Shown here piece by piece: positions 11,822 to 23,019 of a stretch of 64,000 nucleotides of DNA. How positions within the stretch are numbered: position 1 is the stretch's first letter; each line of letters starts with the position of its first letter. The notes under the pieces are model-generated. The model did not search any database. It worked only from the letters and a program-made list of their open reading frames with translations, and was not told the origin of the DNA. Origin of the DNA: Lampris incognitus (Eukaryota > Chordata > Actinopteri > Lampriformes > Lampridae); contig NC_079214.1 of assembly GCF_029633865.1 (NCBI RefSeq), positions 30,884,457 to 30,948,456 on the forward strand, given 5' to 3'. Both the position numbers and the translations under genes were made by a program.

Positions 11822-12260
11822 CTCACTCGCGGAGCACACGGCGCGCGCTGCTGCTGCTGCTGGTAAACGGATTACCGCGGGTTGCCATCTGGCCGGCGGT
11901 GCTCGAGACAGGAAGACGCTGGAAACGCCGTGCACGACATCGCGGAAACTTGAAAGCGCGGGAGTCGCGGTGAGGACGGAAACAAACCAAACCAAAACAA
12001 ACCAGCGTGTCACTTTGCGAAGAAAACCCTGCGACGTCCCCGTGTTTAGCATTTATGACGGACCCCCGGAAAGATTGTGACAGCAAGGCATTAAATATGC
12101 GCTCTACATAATTACACCCCCCCCCCAGTTTATCCACCTTGCGGGGATGAGCGGTGTTCCTTTGCCCCCCCCGCCGGGCTGCGTCTGGGTTTCAAACAAG
12201 TGGCTCTCAAATCCCAGAGAGGAACGCTTTCGCCGTCGCTAGGCAACGGTGATCCGGTCT
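11780..12260 (-). promoter_or_regulatory. ush2a: CpG-rich 5' region of ush2a with candidate non-coding first exon
   Basis: This is the only strongly GC- and CpG-rich block near the ush2a 5' end, including a CGCGCG run and CTG repeats near 11837-11858. On the minus strand a perfect splice donor, GTGAG|GTAAGAGC, occurs with the exon edge at 11822, so a non-coding first exon from roughly 12000 down to 11822 is plausible. It would splice to the signal-peptide exon about 1.6 kb away. The human gene also has an untranslated first exon (from memory). No TATA box is obvious. The transcription start is inferred and not visible in the sequence. Confidence 0.55.
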
Positions 12261-15099
12261 GGACAAGGGGGCAGATCAGTGTGGTTAGGAAACAATACCA
12301 CAAAAAACGGTCGATTAAAATCAGGTTTGTTTACACAAGTCTTCATTGTGCTTGCCTTTTCTAATTCACAGAATTAACAGTGTTAAAAAGTCTTGATAAT
12401 TTAAAATTACATTTGAAAAGAGATGGATGGATGGATGGATGGATTCGTCAATGCTTCCTCTGAGGAAAGGATTTTTCAATCCATCAATACAACAGTTGTA
12501 GCCAAAATTCTATATGTGGTGGGTTTGTGCAGTTTTTGGCTCAGGTAGCCTTTGCTTGCACTGTTCTAGCCAGGAACTAAAATTACTCATTTCTTCATTT
12601 TGTCAAACACATTGACAGCATATTAAAGATATGATAATGGATCGAATTAAATTAACTAAATTAATTGAATTAAAAATTAAAAAACCAAAACGAATTTGCA
12701 TGTACTTTAAAACAATTTACAAATATTTTCTACGGTACCTCAGGCCTCTATATATGCAAAAGGCCTCCAGTATTAAAACTTACACAACCAATCAGAGTAC
12801 ACACACACCCACACACCCACACACACAACACAGATAACACACAGACACAAACACATGCACATCAGCAGGAAGAGTATAGATTAGTTTCCACTGTGTACTT
12901 TAGTACTCTGCATTCAAATTGTGTAAACATTTCCACAGGAAAAAAAAGACTCTCTCTTATATTTTTCCCTACCGACAAGTTTTTTACGTTATCACACTAA
13001 TCGCATTTGAACAGCTGCAATTTGCTTTGGTTGAACAAAGGCATTCTAACTAGGTTTTAATTAAGTGTTCCTAATGACCTTAAGGAGATTAGAGGTTCGC
13101 CTTCTAATCAATACTAGGCAGAGAGAAGCAGGGGGAGGGGAGTGGAGAAGAGGGGGAGGTGGCTAGGGGCTAGGATGAAGGCAGGGGCGAGAGGAGAGGG
13201 GAGGGGAGGAAAAGGGGCGAACGCAAAGGATAGAGAAGAAGAGAAGGGCATGGGGAAGGTAGCTGGGGTCTAGAAACAGGACTAAAGGTGAAAGGAAGGA
13301 AGGAAGGTATATGAAGGAGAGATGGTAGATTGCAGGCAGAAGCAATGTAGAGTAGGAAGGTAGGAAAGAGGAGAGAGGATATATCAGGGGAGAGAACCAA
13401 AGGGCTGATAGAGGGAAGGATTCGATGATATACGCAAGGAGGGAGGGTTAGTGGGGGAGAGAATGAAAGGATAAAGGAAGGAAAGGAGGTGGAGAAGGCC
13501 AGAGAGATTGAGGAGGTGGGATGGGGTAAAGAAGGGAGAGATGACATAGAATTAAGAAGAAGAGGGGGAGGGAGTAAGGAAGGATGGGACACTTTATGGA
13601 ATATTGGAATATCAGAAAGGAAAGAAAGAGTCAAAAGAGGATGAGAAGGAAAGATAAATGCGAAGTGTGAAGGAAGTTGAGGAGGGACTGAACAGATAGT
13701 GTCGTAAATGCACGTTCTGATGGCATTTACAGATCTAAACCACAGTTATACAGCGAAAAACATTATTCCTAATATAAGCAGGAACTAACATGAAACTAGA
13801 ATTCCCACTTGTAGATTTCCATCCAGCACAAACAAATTTAGATGTGTGGTTTAGTTGTTAAGCCAAATTACGTTTAGCATGCTACGTCAGGTTTTACGCT
13901 TTTTATTTCCAAAGATCAACAGACACACTCAATTTTGTATTACTAACAGGCATTAGCAAGACTGCAATTGAGTGGTACCCGGCAAGTTTCTAGATGGGGA
14001 TAAAAAAAAAGATGTTTGCTTTTGTGTATCTATTAGAAGCAACAATATTTTGCTGACTAGAACAATCCCCTGCAACCGAGCTCCATGGAGCCAATAACCT
14101 GCTACTCCTTTGCAAGCTCATAATCTTTTTTTTTTTTATTATTTTCTTTCTTTTGAAAGAGTGCTAATGACACCAAGCCACAGTGTCAGGTAAACCTCAG
14201 TCATCAAAAGCTTTGTGAGCCAAGCTGAGTTTCACTTTCTTATCCTCTCTTCCAAAGACATTTGTATAGATTTGCAGACGTGTGTCCACATGACAAAGAA
14301 TCTAGTCATACATTGATTACACTAATTTATTCAGCCGGGCACATCCAATTTCAGAGATTGAAGCGCTATCACACAAACGGGATTAAAAACTGGATGGCAA
14401 TCACACAATTAATATTGTCTCATTTTCTAAATTACTTATGTATGACTTATATTTCACTAAATTGTGTTTGCTGGTCTAATAACATTAGGGGTAATATGGT
14501 AAATGTAGGCTGTAAATGTATTCTCTCTCTGGGTCTCAAGCGTAGCATGAATATGTATAGGGACATCCTTGGCCCTGTTGCTGATTAACAAAAGTGAAAA
14601 AATTGATAGCGTGTGTGTGTGTTTTGGGAAAAATATTATTTTAGGCTGCCTATATGAAAACCATACACACAAAATACAGTGCATAAACACTGCATAAACT
14701 ACAGTGCATGCACACACAAACATAAAATATGAGGCTTGTGAAAGTTAACACCCTCATCTACCTCTCCCCCCTTTCTTACACACATAAGAGAACTTGTGTG
14801 TATGCACAAACACATACACACATACGTGCATATAAACACAGACATCTTTTTTACGCTTATGGAGAAGTCGTGCATTACAGAGTTTTTTTGTTTTGTTTTT
14901 TATCTCTTCAATGATAACATTGTGGTGAATCAGATGTCAGCTTTTGATTTGGCTACTACTGATTTTCTAATGCCCCCCCTCTCTGTCTCCCTCTCTTCTG
15001 TATCCACAGATTTCTGCCTCTCTAAGTTGTGTCTTTGTGGGTAAGAGGATCACTGTTTCACCATATTAGTATCACCAAGTCAATTTAATTTCTTATCAG
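12261..15099. other. Upstream intergenic DNA without genes
   Basis: AT-rich unique DNA with a short (ATGG)n at about 12423-12444, CA-rich patches near 12790-12850, and a polypurine tract. The open frames on the minus strand are by-products of the polypurine composition. Confidence 0.6.
13115..13700 (+). repeat. Polypurine tract (GGGA/GGAA-rich)
   Basis: About 580 bp of strongly purine-biased plus strand, mostly GGGA, GGAA and GAGA words without a fixed period. Confidence 0.85.
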
Positions 15100-15310
15100 G
15101 TAAACATCTGGGTAGAGTCTCCATGTTCTCCCAGCATTGGTTTGAGTTTCCTCTCATAGTCCAAAGACCTGCATTGGGCTCTTGGTAGGAATGGGACTGT
15201 GTGAGGGGGCCTTGTGATGGAATGGTGACTTGTCAGGCTTGCCTTACACTCAGTGCTTGCTGGGATAGGCTCCAGTGCCCTGTGACCCTCAACTGGATTT
15301 AGCATGTATA
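15100..15310 (+). repeat. Dispersed teleost repeat fragment
   Basis: Contains the familiar word order TCTCCCAGCATTGG, CATAGTCCAAAGACCTGCA, GCTGGGATAGGCTCCAGTG and CCTGTGACCCTCAACTGG, common in fish genomes and related to LINE2/SINE 3' ends. No coding content. Confidence 0.6.
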
Positions 15311-15339
15311 TACATAATGACCAAAAACGTTGTTAAGGA

Positions 15340-16440
15340 TTTCGTTGCAAAGATTGTCATTTTGTTAACTGACTTGAAAAAGTCAGTTAACAAAATGTCC
15401 TGACCAAGAAAGCAGCAGAACACAGACATTTAGGTCGCACAAAATACAAGGAACATGAATTAACATAAATGAATAAACAAGTCAGTGCAGTTAGAACAAT
15501 ATTAAAGGCTAGAGTGTGTATGTGCAAGTGTTAGTGGCGACCATCACCAGTAAATCAATGAGTTTCTTAAAGTCCTCCAGTGGAATCACATTAGGGAACT
15601 TCCGGTCTTTATGTAACGAGTTCCAGGCAGAAGGTGCAGAGTAAGAAAATGCCTTTTTGCCAAGTTCAGTTCAGACTGGGGGCCGACAATGTCAAATAGT
15701 TCTCAGATCATAGCCGATAGCTGCCAAGATTATGGGAGATGTAAAAACATCAATAAGAAGGCAGCAAACTGAGGGTGGACTTTAAAAATAAATGTAAGCT
15801 AGTAAGTAAGAGTTTATTTACATAGCACCTTTTAAAAACAAAGTGACAAAGTACTGCACAAGATACCGATACAGGAAAAAATAAACTACATGCACATGCA
15901 ATTATATACAGAAAAGTAAAAATCCCAGTCCCATTACAGGGAAGGCAAGTCGGTGGAGATGGGTGTTGAGACGTTTTTTAAAGCCGTTTACAGACTTAGC
16001 TGATCTAACAGGGGCTGTTTCAGAGGGACAAGACCCTTACGGCAAAAGCACGGTCATCCTTGGATTTGACTTGCAGAGGAAGCCGGGTATTAAATAAGAG
16101 ACCCTGGTCAGAAGATCTTAGTGGCCTAGAGGTTGTGTAAGGATGCAAAAGTTCAGAAATGCATAAAGGGGCAAGGCCATGTGGGGCCTTAATTGTGATC
16201 AGTATCTGGATTGGTGTGATTTGGGATCTAAGATTGGTATTGGTTACCAGCCTGACAGCAGCGTTTTGCACAAATTGCAGGCGGGACAGGGCTGCTTGGC
16301 TGAGACGGGGGGAAAGCGCATTGCAGTAGTCAAAGCGTGAAAAAATTAAGGTATGGATTAATAATTGAAGATCTCTGGTTGATAGCATTGATTTGATTTT
16401 TGTGACGTTCTGGAGATGGACAAAGCAGGTTTGCACAGCT
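15340..16440 (-). mobile_element. L2-like LINE fragment (3' part)
   Basis: The minus strand at 16020-16436 encodes a peptide with LLIHTLIFSRFDYCNAL and LSRLQFVQNAAVRLVTNT, typical of the C-terminal region of L2-clade reverse transcriptase proteins in fish. The remainder to 15340 resembles the 3' UTR. There is no complete RT core, so it is 5'-truncated and dead. A perfect 18-bp hairpin marks its left edge. Confidence 0.75.
15358..15397. repeat. Perfect hairpin, 18-bp stem, 4-nt loop
   Basis: Left arm CATTTTGTTAACTGACTT (15358-15375), loop GAAA, right arm its exact complement (15380-15397). Confidence 0.97.
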
Positions 16441-16477
16441 TGTTTATGTGTAGGCTGCGGAAGTTGGGAGAAAATTG

Positions 16478-16906
16478 GGGGATGTCCGGTTGGTGTGGTG
16501 GTCTATTCCATAGCCTACCAACATGGGGATCAGCGGTTTGAATCCTCATATTACTTCCACTTGGTCGGGCGTCCCTACAGACACAATTGGCTGTGTCTGT
16601 CGGTGGGAAGCCGGATGTGGGTATGAGTCCTGGTCGCTGCGCTAGCGCCTCCTCTGGTCGGTTGGGGTGCCTGTTCAGGGGGGGAGGGAGAACTGGGGGA
16701 ATAGCGCAATCCTCCCACATGCTACGTCCCCCTGGCGAAGCTCCTCATTGTCAGGTGAAAAGAAGCGGCTGGTAACTCCACATGTATCGGGGAGGCATGT
16801 GGTAGTCTGCAGCCCTCCCTGGATTGGCAGAGGGTGTGGAGCAGCGACTGGGATGGCTCGAAAGAGTGGGATAATTGGCCAGATACAATTGGCGAGAAAA
16901 AGGGGG
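16478..16906 (+). repeat. tRNA-derived SINE family A, full-length copy
   Basis: A 429-bp short interspersed element begins with a tRNA-like head. An A-box-like GTGTGGTGGTCTATTCC is followed by a B box GGTTTGAATCC at 16535-16545. The body, shared with the other copies, contains GACACAATTGGC and TAGCGCCTCCTCTGGTCGG, and the tail is AAAAAGGGGG. I recognise the family as widespread in teleosts but will not assert a Repbase name. It sits beside an L2-like LINE fragment. Confidence 0.85.
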
Positions 16907-17159
16907 ATCTAAAAAAAAGTATAATAACAGTAATGCACATAGTCAAGACAAAACAACAAAATACAATAAAAATATAGGACATAATGCCAGATCCGCTCCA
17001 CAGAACAATGTGAAACGCAGACAGGATAAAGTCACAACAGCGTAGTTAAAAAAAAAAAAGAATTAGAGCCAATAAAACAAGGATTATGATAAAAACAATT
17101 AAAATAAGGCGATGAAAGAAAAATACAAGAATTAAAATTGTAAAATTATAACTGACTCG

Positions 17160-20100
17160 AAGATACTTCCTAGGATGCACTGGGACACATCATCAGTGAT
17201 GTTTCCTCAGGTCCTCGGGTGTTTCGGGTCTTTCAACATCATACACTCTCGCTCAGGCGACCCAGCCAGGGTTGATAAGGACCTGACTTGTGTCCCAGCA
17301 GCATTGGCCCACCGATCAGTCCTTCTGATCCAAAGCCATCTGGAGGCCCTCTCTGCAGCCTGCACGGAAGACTTGATGGCTTTCTTTTTAGTAGCCCCAG
17401 TGATGCCAAGTAGAGTGTAGACCTTGCACAGTGAGTGGCCAACAAAGCCTCTACACCCCACTACAATGGGCTCACAATGTGCCTTCCAGCCTCTCTTCTG
17501 GCACTGATCCACCAGCTCCTGGTACTTGGACCGCTTCCGCTCATATGCCTCATCCAGCCAGTCCTCCCAGGGAAATGTGAGCTCTATAAGGAGCACCTGT
17601 TTTGAAGAGGCTGATGATAGCACTATGTCTGGCCTCAATGAAGTTGTCATAATGTAGTCTGGGAAACTGAGCTGCCCCCCCTCCAAGTCAACTTGCAGTT
17701 CCCATTCTGATGCAGAGGTGAGGAGACCGGCTGCTGACCTGGGCTGTGACTGAGGCTGCTCACCAGCCCTGACAAAAGCAATGTTACTCTGTCCCTGGGC
17801 TTGCTTGTTGTTGGCCACAGCTTTGGAGATGGCCTCTGCAACTGTCTTCAGCACCTGGTCATCTTGCCAGGGGTAATGGCCCTCCCCCAGGGCTGATGGG
17901 CAGCTGCTGAGGATGTGCTTGAGTAAACCTTTTCCAGGGCACAGAGGACATGATGCCCCAGAGATGGAGATTTGCTGGGCTAGGCAGAACATCATACACA
18001 GCTTGTACCATGAACTTGATCTGCTGCGGTTCTGCCTGCCAGATATCTGCCCAGGATATCTTCCTCTCCAGCACACCCTCCTACCTTGTCCATGCTCCCT
18101 GCTGCCACATACCCACCATTCTGCTGGTCCTTTCCTCCTCAATGCCTACCCGTACCTCCTCCAGGACTAGACAACGTTTGTCCTTGCCATGGGTCTTACC
18201 GCAGAGAGGTTGAGGGATGGCTCCCAGCCCGGCCCGTCCAGTTGCCACTGTGCCCACCAAAGCCCTGTGTCTCAGCCGAGACTCTGCTATCTGTAAGCCT
18301 TCTTGGGCTCTCCACTTCCTGCCTGTCTGCACCATAATGGTTACTGATGTCACTCTAGAGTCCTTGGAGTCCCTATAGAGCAGTGCCTCTCGTGCGAGAA
18401 ACCCTGAACTCATCGTCGAGGCTGCTGATAGGGAGCTGGAGTTTGTTGCTCCTCCCATACAGTGCTGCACTACTAAGGCTCTGTGGCAGACCCAGCCATC
18501 TCAAGAGGTAGCTACTGAGCGTCCTCTCCGAGGTCTCCACTGTTGACAGGGTTACGTCATAAACCAGCATAGGCCAGAGGACCAGGGGGTAAGATGCAAT
18601 GTTTGTAAATCCAAGCTTTGAACTTACCAGGTAGGCCAGACTTGTCTACTGTGGTGAGACAATTAGCAAGCTCCTTGATGGTTGCTTGGATTGCCGCTTT
18701 ATCTCTAAGGCTACAGTTAAAGACCTTGCCTAGACTCTTGACTAGTTTCTCAGTTATTGATGGGATTGCAACGTCATCCAGAAAGAAGCGAAACCAGTCC
18801 ACCCCTTTTCCCCTCTTCAACACCATGGCTCTGGACTTGGCTGGTTTAAAACTCATCCTTGGCCAGGAGATGAGCTTCTCCAGGCCCTGGAGGATCCATC
18901 TACCACCAGGCAACAATGATGTGGTGACAGTGAGGTTGTCCATAAAAGCTCTGATTGGGGGCTGCCAAATGACAGACTTGGACAGAGGGCCTCTGCACTC
19001 AGGTTCAGCTGCCTTGACCACCATATTCATGGCAAGGGTGAAGAGTGTAACGTAGATGGTACACCCAGTTATGATCCCCTTCTCAAGCTGGTGCCAGTCA
19101 GATGTTGTGTTCCCAGAGGTGACTCTGAGCCTTAAGTTCCCGTAGCAGTTCAGGATGAGGTCCTTGATCTTACTGGGTACATGGTGTTGGTCGAGAGTAG
19201 TCTCAATCAGCGTGTGGGGTATTGAGCCGTATGCGTTGGCAAGGTCAAGCCAAAGCACAACTAGGTCATCCTTTACTTCATGAGCCTCCCAGATCAGCTG
19301 GGTGACAACTCCAGTATGTTCTAGACACCCTGTAACTCCAAGAATGCCACCTTTCTGTACTGAAGTATCAATGTAGGCAATCTTATGGAGGAAGTCTGTG
19401 ATCCCGCTAAATAGGACACTAAAGATCATCTTCCCCTCCACACTGAGGAGCGAGATGGCTCTCTTCCTTTGGTATCCTGACTCCATCTGCCTGCCTCCGC
19501 TGGTCTGCTACAGTTCCCCTGCGCCAAATCCTCCGCAGAATCTTCCAGAGGATGCTAAGGAGCTCTGTACAGTGCTTGTACACCTTATAGGGTACTCCAC
19601 TGGGTCCCGGAGCAGAGCTGGCTCTGGCTGCAGTAACTACATCCTGGACTTTCTTCCAGGTGGGCTCTCTGGTGTTGAAATTCACCATGGGTGATGGTAC
19701 GTCCAAAAGGGCTCTGTGGGGCTCTAACTCTTGCTCTTATCAGGGTCAATCAGAGTGTTGTGCAGGAGGTGGTCTACCTCTTCTTTAGAACAGGCAAGAC
19801 GACTGGTGCGCTTCTGCCCTAACAGCTGCCTTGTGAATCCAAATGGATCAGTTACAAACACAGTATGCTTCCTGGCTCTTTCTCTCCTCCATCTCCTATG
19901 CCATTCTGCTCTGCGCAGGGTCATGAGGTTTTTCCTGATGATGTAACGGAGCTCAGTTGTGGTGGTTTATCTTCCTGAGTTGTTACCTTGAACTGCCTTG
20001 CTAGAGTCCAAAGCTCTTGCCACACGTGGTGGATCTTGTCTGCCCTTTGGTTCATGGTGTAGTTGGGTCTGATGGTCTTGCCCTCTTCTACACCAAACCT

Positions 20101-20735
20101 CTCTGCTGCAAAACTGACAATGATGGTTACCATCGTCAGAAGTCATCTGCATCTGCCTTTGCTGTTGATATGATAATTCTGGCTGCGTCCTTGTCAAACT
20201 GGAGCCACTCTCTAATGGCTTGCTGGAGGCCACTTGATACAATTCTGCTGAACTACTCTGTAGGGAGCCAGGGAGCTTAGCACATGGAGGTTGCGGAATC
20301 TGTGAGGTGTCTCCGGGCCGGGCTCCTCCTGCATCTCACCAGGAGTGGATCCTGTGTGCTGCACTGCTCCCCTCCACGCTAAGCATTTCATTCAGGCTTG
20401 ATGGATTTTAAGGCCATGGTCGTTCTTGCGGATCTTGCCACGAATGCATCTTCAAGTTGTCGTTGTTGATAATCCATTTGCCAAGGACATCATCGTTAGG
20501 TCCATCCTATTAGGGTGCTCACCGCCCCCCCCCCCGCCCAGACTACCCTGGGGTTATATCCCTGTGTTCTGTAGCTTTTTTGGGGTTCTTCCTCATGAAA
20601 GATGCAGGTTGGGCTGCTACCCCTTCCTGCCCCAGTTGCCGTCTTTCCGAGCTGTCAACTGTCTCCCCAGTCGTCTCCAATCTGTTCTTGGTGGTCACCC
20701 AGCCTATTCCTGGGCATCACTGGCTGAACCAGTTT
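17160..20735 (-). mobile_element. RLE-type non-LTR retrotransposon (R2/R4/Hero-like group), degenerate copy 1
   Basis: Reading leftward I see four parts in order. First is a decayed N-terminal zinc-finger-like segment (NDHGLKIHQ, about 20395-20455). Next comes a linker with ERFGVEEGKTIRPNYTMNQR. Then the reverse transcriptase (19706-18557) has the words ISLLSVEGKMIF, DLANAYGSIPH and RAFMDN. Last is a C-terminal endonuclease (18142-17207). The endonuclease shows CPLCPGKG-LLKHILSSC, then RPDIVLSSASSKQVLLIELT and KRSKYQELV, fitting a PD-(D/E)xK restriction-like nuclease. The RT catalytic pair is MDN in place of MDD, and there are several frame breaks and stops. I am sure of the RT and RLE, less so of the clade. 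Confidence 0.75.
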
Positions 20736-20737
20736 GA

Positions 20738-21634
20738 ATGACTCGAAGATACGTACATCCTAGGATGTACTGGGACACATCATTAGTGATGTTTCCTCAG
20801 GTCCTCGGGTGTTTTGGGTCTTTCAACATCATACACCCTTGCTCAGGCGACCCAGCCAGGGTTGATCAGGCTCTGACTTGTGTCCCAGCAGCATGGCCCA
20901 CAGATCAGTCCTTCTGATCCAAAGCCATCTGGAGGCCCTCTCTGCAGCCTGCATGGAAGACTTGATGGCTTTCCCTTCAGCAGCCCCAGTGATGCCAAGT
21001 AGAGTGTAGACCTTGCACAGTGAGCGGCCAACAAAGCCTTTACACCCCACTTCAATGGGCTCATAATGTGCCTTCCAGCCTCGCCTCTGGCACTGATCCA
21101 CCAGCTCCTGGTACTTGGACCACTTTCGCTCATTTGTCTCCTCCATCCAGTTCTCCCAGGGAACCATCAGCTCTATAAGGAGCACCTGTTTTGAAGAGGC
21201 TGATGATAGCCTAAGTCTGACCTCAACGAAGTTGTCATAATGTAGCCCAAAAAACTGAGCTGCCCCCCCAAGTGGACTCACAGCTCCCAGTCTGATGTAG
21301 AGGTGAGGCGACTGACTGCTGATTTGGGCTGTGACTGAGGCTGCTCACCAGCCCTGACAAAGACAATGTTCCTCTGTCCCTGGGCTTGCTTGTTGTTGGC
21401 CACAGCTTTGGAGATGGCCTCTGCAACTGTCTTCAGTACCTGATCATGTTGCCAGCGGTAATGGCCCTCCCCCAGGGCTGATGGGCAGCTGCTGAGGATG
21501 TGCTTGAGTGAACCTTTTCCAGGGTACAGAGGAAATGATGGAGAATCAATCTTGCCCCAGTGATGGAGATTTGCTGGGCTAGGCAGAACATCATACACAG
21601 ATTGTGCATGAATAAAAGTATAAGATATAAACAA
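20738..21634 (-). mobile_element. RLE-type non-LTR retrotransposon, copy 2 (3' end only)
   Basis: This repeats the endonuclease and 3' end of copy 1 (SSASSKQVLLIEL, KYQELVDQCQRRGWKAH, RSLCKVYTLLGIT) at roughly 85-90 percent nucleotide identity by eye. The RPD motif region is damaged. Its 3' end lies two or three bases from the 5' limit of copy 1, in the same orientation. Confidence 0.75.
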
Positions 21635-21639
21635 TATAA

Positions 21640-22390
21640 AAGTGGAAATAAATAAACATTATAAATAAATTATAACTAAAGAAACATTGGTGGCTAGAGG
21701 GCTGATACAAGGTTTCATTTATGAGACAAACTTATTAGGACCAATAAGGAGAACCCCAGTTTTGTCTGAATTGAGCTGAAGGAAATTGAGTGACATCCAT
21801 TCCTTAATAGCAGCCAGGCAGTCATAAAGGGTAGCAATATTACCCATATCATTTGGCTTAACTGACAAATACAGCTGCATGTCATGAGCATAGCAGTGGT
21901 GAGAGATGCAATTGAACTGGCTAACTAGATTGCCTAGAGGTAACATGAGGATTGAGAAAAGGATGGGACCAAGGATTGAACCCTGCGGAACTCCATAGAG
22001 TATAGGTGCAGCCGAGGACACAAAGTTGTCTATGGCAACTTTAAATGTCCTGTTAGACAGACAGGATGAGAGCCAATGGAGAGCATTGACTGAGATACCA
22101 ACCCACTTATTTAGGCATTCAACCAAGATGGAATGGTCAATAGTATAAAAAGCAGCAGTTAAGTCAAGCAGGACCAGGACAGAATGTTCGCTGTTCCCAT
22201 TTGTTGCTCTTAGTAGTGCTGTTTCTGTACTATGTTGGTAGTGAAAACCGGATTGGAATTTACTGAAAATATTGTGTCCTCTAATGACCTCAAGAGGCTG
22301 CTGTGTAATGATTTTTTCAAGAACTTTGGAGGTGAATGGTAGTTTTAAAATAGGTCTTTAATTATTTGGTAGGGTTGGATCAAGGACAGG
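21640..22390 (-). mobile_element. L2-like LINE fragment, RT core
   Basis: The minus ORF 22126-21719 has the RT words YGVPQGSILGPILFSI, CYAHDMQLYL and WMSLNFLQLNSDKT. The catalytic YADD box reads YAHD. It is truncated at both ends and joins copy 2 of the RLE-type LINE at its left edge. Confidence 0.8.
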
Positions 22391-22394
22391 GTTT

Positions 22395-22960
22395 TTTTTA
22401 AATAGGTTGAACATTTGCCATTTTAAAAATAAATGTAAGCCAATGAATGGATCTATGCATGGTGAGTGAAGACCGGTTGGCTAAGAAATACAGAGTACAG
22501 TGATGTTTGAGGGGCTTACATCCAGCGATGAACCTCAGAGCAATGTGGCAAGCAGCATTCAACATATGAGGAGAATGAGCAGGAGCATTCATATAGAGCA
22601 CATCACCATAATCAAGCGGGCAGGAAGGTTGCTGCAACTAGTATTTTTCTAAATTTAAAATAGAAACAAAGTATTTTTTCTAAAGTAGAAGCTCAGCTTT
22701 AGCTTCAACCTTCTTATAAGCTGTTCAATATGACATTTAAAAGTCAAGTGGTCATTGATGATGATACCGAGGTAGTTGTAACTAGACACAAGAACAACTG
22801 CAGTGCCTTGAGCAGAGGTCACACTAGGAAGCACGGGCAGCAACTTCTTGGCATTAGTAAACACCATCATTTTGGTTTTGTCAACATTCAACACTAGTTT
22901 GAATTGATACAGGTGAGACTGGATGATGTTAAAAGCAGTCTGCAATGACTCTAGGGCTTG
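22395..22960 (-). mobile_element. LINE fragment (L2/CR1-group-like), C-terminal RT region
   Basis: Two minus-strand frames carry LVLNVDKTKMMVFTN and SSYNYLGIIINDHLTFKCHI (22945-22655), then LDYGDVLYMNAPAHSPHML (22637-22398). These are the thumb and C-terminal parts of a LINE RT. It is a separate copy from 21640-22390 because the sequences overlap in function, not in order. Confidence 0.7.
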
Positions 22961-22983
22961 AGTTAATGTATTGGCTAGGTGGG

Positions 22984-23019
22984 GTCCCTGGATAGGACAT
23001 TACTGTCCTATCCAGGGAC
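22984..23019. repeat. Perfect hairpin, 15-bp stem, 6-nt loop
   Basis: Left arm GTCCCTGGATAGGAC (22984-22998), loop ATTACT, right arm its exact complement (23005-23019). It lies exactly between a LINE fragment and the Penelope-like element. Confidence 0.97.

Noticed and set aside
13163-13634. Ser/Pro/Leu-rich 154-codon minus ORF
   Set aside because: It is the complement of the polypurine tract; composition alone explains the open frame.
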